A stretch of DNA of 20,098 nucleotides from a virus. The position numbers were made by a program, and so were the translations under genes. The stretch lies in IMG/VR virus record IMGVR_UViG_3300033143_001703, positions 1 to 20,098 of that record; one strand, given 5' to 3'. The notes under the pieces are model-generated. The model was not told the DNA's origin. It made no database searches and was given only the letters and a program-made list of their open reading frames with translations. Shown here in pieces: positions 13,710 through 20,098 of the stretch (positions within the stretch are counted from its first letter, which is position 1; the number at the start of each line of letters is the position of its first letter).

Positions 13710-14096
13710 ATGGTACTTCTCGATTTAGAAGACTATTTGAAAAAGAAAATCAAAGACGCTTTAGTTAAGTCAGCTTTGATAGTTGAAGCCGAAGCAGTTA
13801 TGAGGTGTCCGGTCGATACTGGACGAATGAGATCATCTATACATATAGAATATGACAGTAAAGGGGCTGTTGTAGTTGCAGGAGTCGATTATGCTAAATA
13901 CCCTGAATTGGGGACCAAAGCAATGGAAGATGCACACGGAATACATGATCCTAAAAAACCAGTACAAAACTGGAAAGCGAAGCGAAAACGTGGAGGTGGA
14001 GCAGGCCAAACAATGCCTTTCATGAGTTCGTCATTATACAACAACAGGTTCAACATAGTAAATATTTTCAAAAAAGAAATAGAGTCAAAAACTTAA
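13710..14096 (+). CDS. HK97 gp10-like neck / minor tail protein
   Basis: 128 residues after GAGGAGGATTAGT. The family signature is visible: a helix (LVKSALIVEAEAVM), then CPVDTGRMRSSI near residues 30-41, a beta strand pair, VDYAKYPELGT near residues 58-68, and MPFMSSSLYN near residue 102 with a final helix. This protein is found between connectors and tail terminator in HK97 and many siphoviruses and helps join head and tail. A Lys/Arg/Gly-rich loop (KAKRKRGGGAG) lies near residue 90. Confidence 0.85.
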   Translation: MVLLDLEDYLKKKIKDALVKSALIVEAEAVMRCPVDTGRMRSSIHIEYDSKGAVVVAGVDYAKYPELGTKAMEDAHGIHDPKKPVQNWKAKRKRGGGAGQTMPFMSSSLYNNRFNIVNIFKKEIESKT

Positions 14097-14099
14097 ATA
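14086..14099 (+). promoter_or_regulatory. Candidate BRE/TATA promoter before tail genes
   Basis: CAAAAA followed by CTTAAATA at 14092-14099, overlapping the stop of the gp10-like gene. Transcription would start near 14120, leaving about 35 nt of leader with a small hairpin (14121-14125 with 14132-14136) and GTGATCA before ATG 14158. Bases 14087-14106 repeat 9192-9211 exactly. Confidence 0.55.
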
Positions 14100-14157
14100 A
14101 TAAGAAGTCGGTTTATTACTAAGTCTAAGTGGACTTTAAACAGATCAAGTGATCACA

Positions 14158-15402
14158 ATGGTATTGAATACATATAACGTTAAAGAGGAATTGTTAGTTT
14201 TTCTTAGAAACCAAGACATAATTTCAACAACTAATAGAGGAGTTACGACAGTAACAGGAACATTCAGCGGAGATGGAAGCGCAACAGTTTTCACATTATT
14301 AAATCATCCAGTAAAAAATGTAAGGACAGTAACAGTAGGAGGATCATCGCAGTCATTCGGTCATGATTATTCCGTATCATATGGAAGTGAAAGTTCACTA
14401 GAAACAGTATTTTCAGATAACTTTAACAGATCAGACAGTGGAACAGTAGGAAACAACTGGACACAAGGAGGATCGGGAGGAGTATCTATTGTATCAAATA
14501 CGTTACAGATATATGACAATTCAGCATCAAGTCCAGCACCCTTTGCTAAACAAGATAACCAGTGGTCAACTAGCAAAAATTATGTTAAATTATACACCAG
14601 AATGAAAATATCATCTATAGCCTCAAAATATGCGATTGTAAATCTCACAGACAATGGTTCCAATACAGAATCAAAAATAGAAATGGATAGCAATAAAATT
14701 AAATTAGCATTGAATATAGATAGTGGTGGGTGGTCGTATACAGACTTAGTAAGCCTGGCAGCGAACACGTGGTACAACATTGAAGCTATATACAATCTAG
14801 TAGACAACACCGTAAAGGTTTACATAAACGGCACACTTGAAGCAACAGAATCAATAAGCACGAGTACGACAAGTTTTAATTATTTAGAATGCGCAGGTGC
14901 TATAGTAGATAACGGTTTTTATGTTTGGTATGATGACATAGCCGTAGTTGAAGCTGACAGCGATTCGTTTGGAACCACGATAACATTTGGAACAGCACCA
15001 GCAGCAGGAGATGCTAACATAGTAGTAAGTTATGATTACACTAGTGATACAGCCAAAACAGAACGTGTTTACCCAGATTTTCCAAGAACAGACCTAACTT
15101 TAAAACACTACCCAAGACTAGGAATTGATATTATAGCATCGCCGTCTAGAGAAGTAGGGGCAAACGCGGACCTGGTTTTAACTGATATGTTTATTAGAAC
15201 TATAGCTTACGCGACTAAAACAAAAGACGTGGATGACATGATTAATGACATCAGAAGTGACATCATAAATAACAAAAAGAATTTTTATAATTTTAATCTT
15301 ATAAGTCCGGTATCAATGGGTCCTGTAGATCCAGAACCAAATAGACATAAAAAAGTTGTAAGCCGGAGTTGTGATTTTAAGATTTATGTAGAGAGTGAAT
15401 AA
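14158..15402 (+). CDS. Probable tail terminator with nested beta and lectin-like domains
   Basis: 414 residues. The start at 14158 follows GTGATCA by 1-2 nt. A GTG at 14149 is part of that site. The first 30 residues (helix EELLVFLRNQ) and the last 115 (from about TERVYPDFPRTDL at residue 301, through a helix DVDDMINDIRSDI and a closing strand CDFKIYVESE) look like a tail-terminator/neck protein. Between them sits a small beta domain (residues about 33-77 and 267-297). That domain is itself interrupted by a concanavalin/LamG-like domain of about 180 residues, starting DNFNRSDSGTVGNNW (residues 87-101) and including NTWYNIEAIYN and TVKVYINGTL. Gene order (after gp10-like, before tail tube) supports the terminator role. 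The lectin-like part may bind glycans from the neck. Confidence 0.6.
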   Translation: MVLNTYNVKEELLVFLRNQDIISTTNRGVTTVTGTFSGDGSATVFTLLNHPVKNVRTVTVGGSSQSFGHDYSVSYGSESSLETVFSDNFNRSDSGTVGNNWTQGGSGGVSIVSNTLQIYDNSASSPAPFAKQDNQWSTSKNYVKLYTRMKISSIASKYAIVNLTDNGSNTESKIEMDSNKIKLALNIDSGGWSYTDLVSLAANTWYNIEAIYNLVDNTVKVYINGTLEATESISTSTTSFNYLECAGAIVDNGFYVWYDDIAVVEADSDSFGTTITFGTAPAAGDANIVVSYDYTSDTAKTERVYPDFPRTDLTLKHYPRLGIDIIASPSREVGANADLVLTDMFIRTIAYATKTKDVDDMINDIRSDIINNKKNFYNFNLISPVSMGPVDPEPNRHKKVVSRSCDFKIYVESE

Positions 15403-15415
15403 TGGAGGAATTAAT

Positions 15416-16372
15416 ATGGCTAGTGGAGCAAATGCAGGAAAAACATATATTCAGGCAGGAGAAGAAAGCACTTATGCAAACGAAGCAGCAGCGATAAATG
15501 TAGCTTTTGGTAAGGGTCAAACATATAGTAAGACTGGTAGAAGGAATATAACACAAGTTCGTGGTACAGGAAGCAGAAACCCAGAAGCATTAGTTGAAGG
15601 AAAGTTTGATGGATCAGGAAGTATTAACTGGACAGTATGCTCAGGATATTTCCTTAAATTAGCTTTTGGAGCAGTTGCGAACGCAGGATCAGGACCTTAT
15701 ACACACAAATATACAGAGGCTGATGAGACGCCAAGTTTCACAACCGAGATAGGTATGGCAGCAACAACAGGAACTAGTGTTTTCAAACTTCTTGGATGTA
15801 AATGTAACAACATAACAATAACAGTAGGAGAAAATGCACCAGTGACAGCATCGATGGAAGTCATTTACGCAGATGAAGAAGAAGGAACTACTTATGATGA
15901 TAGTGCAGCTACAGACTCTGAAGCGCCTTTTGGATTTGGATTGTCAAAAATAACAATAGACGGAGTGACTATAGATCGTATGAGAAACTGGAGTTTTAGT
16001 ATGGGAAATAACGCTATACTTATACATGGTACTGAAAGTCAGACTGCTAGTGCAGCACTCGATACTACTAGAGGATATAGTTTAACACTAAATCCTAATT
16101 ATGAACAAGCAACAAGATTGTGGGAAGTGATGTCAGGATCAGGAACAGGAATAGCAACAACTGGAAGTGAGAAAACTATGGCTGTGATCTTGGATAACGG
16201 ACTGTCTACGACTAGTAGTAGAAAAATACATATTGATATGCTGAACTCAAAAATAGATGACCATACAGTGAGTTTTGAATCCCCTGAAGACCTGGTAAGA
16301 GAAGGTGTAACATTTATAGCAAAATCAGGAAGTGCTACTGCAACAGACAACACCGCAACAGATCCGTGGTAA
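15416..16372 (+). CDS. Major tail tube protein
   Basis: 318 residues. GGAGG at 15404-15408 sets the start at 15416. An extension from 15395 lies before that site. The N-terminus (GANAGKTYIQAGEESTYANEA) and the segment VRGTGSRNPEALVEGKFDGSGSINW are typical of phage tail tube proteins of this class, as is the beta-rich remainder (KCNNITITVGENAPVTASMEVIY, KITIDGVTIDRMRNWSFS). It polymerises into the tail tube around the tape measure. It lies directly before the chaperone pair, as expected. No sheath gene is present, so the tail should be non-contractile. Confidence 0.85.
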   Translation: MASGANAGKTYIQAGEESTYANEAAAINVAFGKGQTYSKTGRRNITQVRGTGSRNPEALVEGKFDGSGSINWTVCSGYFLKLAFGAVANAGSGPYTHKYTEADETPSFTTEIGMAATTGTSVFKLLGCKCNNITITVGENAPVTASMEVIYADEEEGTTYDDSAATDSEAPFGFGLSKITIDGVTIDRMRNWSFSMGNNAILIHGTESQTASAALDTTRGYSLTLNPNYEQATRLWEVMSGSGTGIATTGSEKTMAVILDNGLSTTSSRKIHIDMLNSKIDDHTVSFESPEDLVREGVTFIAKSGSATATDNTATDPW

Positions 16373-16390
16373 GTGATTAATGGTGATCAA

Positions 16391-16693
16391 ATGAACGAGA
16401 AAGAAGTAGATATAGAGATTAACGGAGAAAAAAAGAAAGTCAAAATCAGGGCCCTTAGTTGGGTAGAACAAAACAGAATTAGAGATGCAGTTCCAAAGGA
16501 GACCTTACCTGATGGCAGAGTAGCTATGAAATCAGGCGAGTTCAGAATACAGTATCTTATAAAGAGCATCGTAGAAGCGACCTTTGATATAAGCATAAAG
16601 GGACTTGAAGTTTTAGATGCGCATAATGGTGAGAAACTTTGGGACGAAGTACAAAAAATAAACATACTCTCTGATAAAAAAAAAGAGAACTGA
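16391..16693 (+). CDS. Tail assembly chaperone, short form (gpG-like)
   Basis: 100 residues. GGTGATCA at 16382-16389 sets ATG 16391. The frame upstream to 16373 is only leader. The protein starts with a beta pair (KEVDIEINGEKKKVKIRALSW) and continues helical to LSDKKKEN. Position between tail tube and tape measure, small size, and the frameshift site at its end match lambda gpG. It would coat the tape measure and recruit tube subunits. Family similarity at sequence level is weak, so the call rests on architecture. Confidence 0.75.
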   Translation: MNEKEVDIEINGEKKKVKIRALSWVEQNRIRDAVPKETLPDGRVAMKSGEFRIQYLIKSIVEATFDISIKGLEVLDAHNGEKLWDEVQKINILSDKKKEN

Positions 16694-16869
16694 TAAACCC
16701 TGACACAACTGATGATGATGAGATCAAACGTGAATACATGTTGACAACAGTAGCTATGGCGTTTGGAACAACACCGGACGAAATAGAAAATAAGCCGTTA
16801 AGAAGAGTATTGATATGGCACGAACTGATAAAGCATTTAGTATCAAAAGGATTTAAATTGGGGTTATAA
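16391..16869 (+). CDS. Tail assembly chaperone, -1 frameshift fusion (gpGT-like)
   Basis: The -1 frame is open from just after TAA at 16675-16677 to TAA at 16867-16869 and has no ribosome site or start codon near its beginning. It continues the short form after the A9 run as KRELINPDTTDDDEIK, then EYMLTTVAMAFGTTPDEIE, then a helix ending KLGL. A slip at the A9 run gives a product of about 159 residues. In lambda and many siphoviruses a few percent of ribosomes slip, and the T part binds the tail tube protein. The two frames overlap only at 16678-16693, which fixes the slip site tightly. Confidence 0.75.
16676..16684 (+). promoter_or_regulatory. A9 slippery sequence for -1 frameshift
   Basis: Nine A residues read as AAA AAA AAA in the 0 frame, followed by GAG AAC TGA. 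A AAA AAA is a known slippery heptamer for -1 shifts. Polymerase slippage on A9 could have the same effect. No clear stimulatory hairpin or pseudoknot follows within about 60 nt. Confidence 0.75.
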
Positions 16870-16870
16870 A

Positions 16871-17962
16871 ATGGTTGACGAAGCTGGATTGAAAGTTAGG
16901 ATCATACCGATATTAGACAGGTTTGATTCTAAACTCGGAAAGGAGATAGAGCAAAAGGTTAATTTAGATAATTTAATAACCACAACCCCCGGCAGAAATA
17001 TGCAGGGAGCAACTATACGAAGAGGAAGGGGAGCTGTTTCTAAAGAGGGTATGGGCGGAATGGCTCTAGGGGCGTTTGAAGGCGTAGCTGGTGCAGAAGC
17101 AATAGGAACTATGGCTTTAGGTATAGGAGCAGTTGTAGGCGGAGTACTTGCAGTTAAAACAGTCCTGGACATGATAAATGAAAACATTAAAGATATGAAA
17201 GACAGCATGGCCGAAGCGAATCCACTTCTTGAAAACCAGTTTAAAGTGATGGACAAAATGTTAAATCTTACGCTATTGCCGATAACAAATATAATGACAG
17301 CTCTTATGAAACCAGTTCTTTCAATGCAGGCCACATTCTTAAAAAAACAACTCACTGAATCTAAAGAATTAATAGGCCGGGCCGTTGGAGGAGACGAAGA
17401 AGCCATGGCCGAAGTTATAGATTTATTCCAGGATACTTTCCAGGACATGAGATTTCTTAAAAGAAGTTTTGAAATTGAAAATAAAGAATTGATTGCTAGT
17501 ATAGCCGGATTTACGAAAGGTATGGATATAGACTTAGAAGAATTGCTTAAAGGTGCCGACAAATGGGTAGAAGGATTATTTGCTGGAGCGTTACGTGTTG
17601 GTCAAACATCAGAAAGATTTAATGATACTATTGCCGAACATCTAAAAGGTGTTGGTGAGACAACAGCAACATTTAACGCGAACTGGGACGAAGATGTGAA
17701 ATTAATAGTAGAATCTACTGGAGATGCTAAATTAGCATGGACAGACGAGACTAAAGGATTTGAAGCAGCACTAGACGGAATAACCGGGGTTATATTCGCT
17801 ACTAATCCCACTCTTAAAATTGCTTTAGACAAAGCATTAGAGGAAGGTATATTAAAACCATTACGAGACGCAATGATAGGTAAAGATATACCAGATCCAA
17901 TAGATATGGTAAGAAACTGGTTTGATGATATTTCAGCGCAAATAGCAGAATGGTTTGGTTAA
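16871..17962 (+). CDS. Tape measure protein (short)
   Basis: 363 residues, directly after the chaperone pair. The N-terminus is basic and helical (LDRFDSKLGKEIEQKV). Residues about 55-100 are Gly/Ala-rich and hydrophobic (MALGAFEGVAGAEAIGTMALGIGAVVGGVLAV), the membrane-active type of segment found in tape measures. The rest is mostly helical. Gene order makes the role clear: it sets tail length and is ejected with the DNA. At about 0.15 nm per residue the expected tail is near 50-55 nm, short for a siphovirus. No peptidase or lysozyme motif seen. Confidence 0.75.
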   Translation: MVDEAGLKVRIIPILDRFDSKLGKEIEQKVNLDNLITTTPGRNMQGATIRRGRGAVSKEGMGGMALGAFEGVAGAEAIGTMALGIGAVVGGVLAVKTVLDMINENIKDMKDSMAEANPLLENQFKVMDKMLNLTLLPITNIMTALMKPVLSMQATFLKKQLTESKELIGRAVGGDEEAMAEVIDLFQDTFQDMRFLKRSFEIENKELIASIAGFTKGMDIDLEELLKGADKWVEGLFAGALRVGQTSERFNDTIAEHLKGVGETTATFNANWDEDVKLIVESTGDAKLAWTDETKGFEAALDGITGVIFATNPTLKIALDKALEEGILKPLRDAMIGKDIPDPIDMVRNWFDDISAQIAEWFG

Positions 17963-17977
17963 CATGGAGGAATTGAA

Positions 17978-18427
17978 ATGACAATAATATTAACAAACGT
18001 AAAGGATAGTTATGATTATATAATTCAGGGAATACAGGACTGGAACGGAAACAAATTTGAATCTAGTTTAGACTTTAACCTACCAGATGGCGGGCCTTCT
18101 GATGTAAGCGTAATAAGACTAGAAGGACAAAAAGAATCCTTAACGATTACTTTTTACTTATTCCCTAGATCAGCTGATGCGAGCAATGGTACAGCCAACG
18201 GAGTTGGTGGTTACACGACTATAACTAGCGTTGCTGATCAAGAAGCTTGGTTGAAAGATTATATATACTCTAAGGATTTTGACGCGTCCTGGACACTAAC
18301 AGACGGAGAGAGATATTCAAGTGAACCAGTTACAATTAAAAACATAGGTGTCAGAAAGATTGTTGGAACTCCAAACGGCAGAGTTTGTACAATGGCGATA
18401 AGCTGGGGATCAAATATATTGGCGTGA
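17978..18427 (+). CDS. Tail-tip protein, possibly distal-tail-like
   Basis: 149 residues after GGAGGAATTGAA. All-beta character (FESSLDFNLPDGGPSDVSVIRLEGQKESLTITFYLFPR, then SEPVTIKNIGVRKIVG, CTMAISWGSNIL). It occupies the distal-tail position between tape measure and tail-associated protein. It could be a small distal tail (Dit) N-terminal-type ring protein that links the tube to the tip. Shorter than typical Dit proteins (about 200-250), so only the ring domain would be present. Assigned by position and fold style. Confidence 0.55.
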   Translation: MTIILTNVKDSYDYIIQGIQDWNGNKFESSLDFNLPDGGPSDVSVIRLEGQKESLTITFYLFPRSADASNGTANGVGGYTTITSVADQEAWLKDYIYSKDFDASWTLTDGERYSSEPVTIKNIGVRKIVGTPNGRVCTMAISWGSNILA

Positions 18428-18431
18428 TTAT

Positions 18432-20098
18432 ATGACAATAGCAACATGGACATATGCACTCGGATCAGGTGAAACTGATGTAACAACCAAAATATATAGT
18501 GCTCGTGGTACACAAAGTGATGAGAGGATCCTGGATACAGTTGAAATGAAAGTTTTTAGAAATATTACTCAGGACCTAGACATAGGAGAAGAATTCAGAG
18601 TTTACCGAGACAGTGTATTGATATTTGGAGGTAGATTAACAGAAGTAACACGTGGGGAAATGTATGGAGTTAAAGCCACAGAATGGGGACATGTTTTAAA
18701 CAGGACCATCGGAAATACCACATTTTTGAATCAAACACCCGAGGCAATTTTTACGAGTATAATAACCACATATACAGATCTTACGCCAGACGTTCAAGTA
18801 TCGGGAATAACGTTAGAGAAATGGGTTATAGATAAAGAACTTCTAAATGAAAATTTAAAGAAACTTGCAGATATTCTTGACTGGCAGATTAGAATAGAAC
18901 CTGACAAAACGGCTTATTTTGAACCGAGGGGAAAGAATAGTTCTGGGGTTACACTAACAGTAGGCACAGAAGTAACGAGAATAGGAAAATGGAAAACATC
19001 CGACAAGACTGTATGCAACAAATTGAATTTAATAGGTGGTAAAACAACATTTCAAAAAATAGACACAGACACAGGAGACGGCAGCGAAACAGAATTTATT
19101 TTAACATATAAGCCACATGGAAACGTAAACGTTACAGATGACGGTTCTGTTGTGGACCCTGACGATTACACAGTTGACAAAGAAAATAAAACTATAACAT
19201 TCGATACAGCACCAGTTAATACACACGCTTTAGTATTCGAATATAATTACATGGTACCGATTGAATTAGAAATAACAGGCGACACTAGCTACACAAATGG
19301 TGAGGTATATGAAAAACGAGTAGAGGCACAATTTTTAAAAACATATGCAGACGGAAGAAAATATGCAAAATCTTATTTAACAAGATATGAAAACCCAGAC
19401 AGACTAAAAGGAACTCAATTAAAAATAAAGGGATTTAATACAATTCAACTGGGATATGCAGTTCACGTTATAGACAATTATGCTAAAATTGACGAGAACT
19501 TTACAGTTAGAAAAAAGGTATGGGAATATCCAAATGAAAAGACAACTATAACAGTAGGTGAGAGTCCACTAAGAACTATTTACGATTGGTCCATAGAAAC
19601 ATTGTACAGGATTAGTCAATTAGAGCGTGATGTAACTGACAGGGATATTATACAAAAATACATGATATTCAATTCTTATAAGAATATAGTTAAAGATTCT
19701 GGAATAAAAGTCAAACAAAGGGGAATATTTGATTCTTTCATAATAGGGCATCCAGTTAATGGATTGTTAAATAAAGGTGTTATTATAGACAGTTGCGAAG
19801 CTGTTGGAAATTGGGTTATAGATACAAACAGCGACTGCACCGCATTAGCAACAGATGGAACAATTTATAAAGAAGGTTCAAATTCCTTAAAAATGACATG
19901 TGACCCAACCCATAAACTTAGTGTTCATACTTCGAGTATTTATGATGAGACAACTAGTCATGGAGACATAAGTGCATATACAGGAGTTAATTCTGGAACA
20001 CCAATACAAGGCAAATTCGCCTTTTGGTTTTACATAGCTGATATAGATAATTTAGAAGATACTGGTACAGGAAATAACCAAAGATGTATAGAGATGTC
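18432..20098 (+). CDS. Tail-tip hub / tail-associated protein (partial, runs off window)
   Basis: 555 residues are visible with no stop. GTGAT at 18424-18428 precedes ATG 18432. Residues 1 to about 210 and 275-380 have the look of a gp27/Tal-type hub (LDTVEMKVFRNITQDLDIGEEFRVYRD, LIFGGRLTEVTRGEMYGVKATEW, LADILDWQIRIEPDKTAYF, LKGTQLKIKGF, then IQLGYAVHVID). Residues about 215-273 are the same small beta domain as in the terminator-like gene (DGSETEFIL...DYTV...ITFDTAP...FEYNY). From about residue 450 a carbohydrate-binding-module-like beta domain begins (CEAVGNWVID, EGSNSLKMTCD). The protein probably closes the tail tip and binds the host. Confidence 0.7.
   Translation, partial: MTIATWTYALGSGETDVTTKIYSARGTQSDERILDTVEMKVFRNITQDLDIGEEFRVYRDSVLIFGGRLTEVTRGEMYGVKATEWGHVLNRTIGNTTFLNQTPEAIFTSIITTYTDLTPDVQVSGITLEKWVIDKELLNENLKKLADILDWQIRIEPDKTAYFEPRGKNSSGVTLTVGTEVTRIGKWKTSDKTVCNKLNLIGGKTTFQKIDTDTGDGSETEFILTYKPHGNVNVTDDGSVVDPDDYTVDKENKTITFDTAPVNTHALVFEYNYMVPIELEITGDTSYTNGEVYEKRVEAQFLKTYADGRKYAKSYLTRYENPDRLKGTQLKIKGFNTIQLGYAVHVIDNYAKIDENFTVRKKVWEYPNEKTTITVGESPLRTIYDWSIETLYRISQLERDVTDRDIIQKYMIFNSYKNIVKDSGIKVKQRGIFDSFIIGHPVNGLLNKGVIIDSCEAVGNWVIDTNSDCTALATDGTIYKEGSNSLKMTCDPTHKLSVHTSSIYDETTSHGDISAYTGVNSGTPIQGKFAFWFYIADIDNLEDTGTGNNQRCIEM

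Noticed and set aside
14149-14157. GTG start of the tail-terminator-like gene
   Set aside because: This GTG is part of the GTGATCA ribosome site for ATG 14158.
16373-16390. Earlier GTG start for the tail chaperone
   Set aside because: GGTGATCA at 16382-16389 directly before ATG 16391 marks the real start; likewise the extensions at 5336, 6013, 13301 and 15395 were trimmed to starts with ribosome sites.
16864-17562. 232-residue ORF on the minus strand
   Set aside because: Antisense shadow of the tape measure gene; low-complexity Ser/Pro/Ile composition.
1-20098. CRISPR array, insertion sequence, integrase or attachment site
   Set aside because: No regularly spaced repeats, transposase or recombinase motifs, or tRNA-end duplications were found by reading the sequence.

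Overview
The window is part of the late (structural) module of a tailed dsDNA virus or provirus (Caudoviricetes) with an HK97-type head and a long non-contractile tail. Every gene lies on the + strand in virion-assembly order, and the segment is cut at both ends, inside the large terminase and inside a tail-tip protein. The host is probably an archaeon, but this is inferred. Many starts have GGTGAT or GTGAT 4-6 nt upstream, which matches the AUCACCUCC end of 16S rRNA in the manner favoured by archaea. Arg is mostly AGA and Ile mostly ATA. Three CTTAAATA boxes with A-rich upstream flanks resemble BRE/TATA promoters, and one is spaced for a leaderless mRNA. An AT-rich bacterium such as a clostridium is not excluded.

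Layout. 1-490: end of the terminase and two small ORFs. 489-674: a GC-rich, non-coding, foldable stretch. 675-2563: tightly coupled small genes (TAATG overlaps) of mostly unknown function, including a zinc-ribbon peptide and a winged-helix protein. 2603-5358: a portal-MuF fusion whose last conserved Asn-Cys site holds an intein divided between two ORFs that overlap at ATGA. 5360-6035: two small proteins. 6040-8721: a large repetitive fibre. 8733-9224: two small proteins. 9227-11390: a prohead protease with an in-frame nested scaffold gene, then the major capsid protein. 11446-12498: four small genes, some possibly head decoration. 12511-14096: connector, probable stopper and HK97 gp10-like neck protein. 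14158-16372: probable tail terminator carrying a lectin-like insertion, then the tail tube protein. 16391-16869: tail assembly chaperone with a -1 frameshift at an A9 run. 16871-17962: a short tape measure. 17978 to the end: tail-tip proteins.

How the genes work together. Terminase packages DNA through the portal. The protease, nested scaffold and capsid protein build and mature the head. Connector, stopper and neck proteins close it. The chaperone and its frameshifted form load tube subunits onto the tape measure, and the terminator caps the tail. No sheath gene is present, so a siphovirus is expected. The most striking feature is the divided intein, which makes the last 12 residues of the portal-MuF protein depend on protein trans-splicing.
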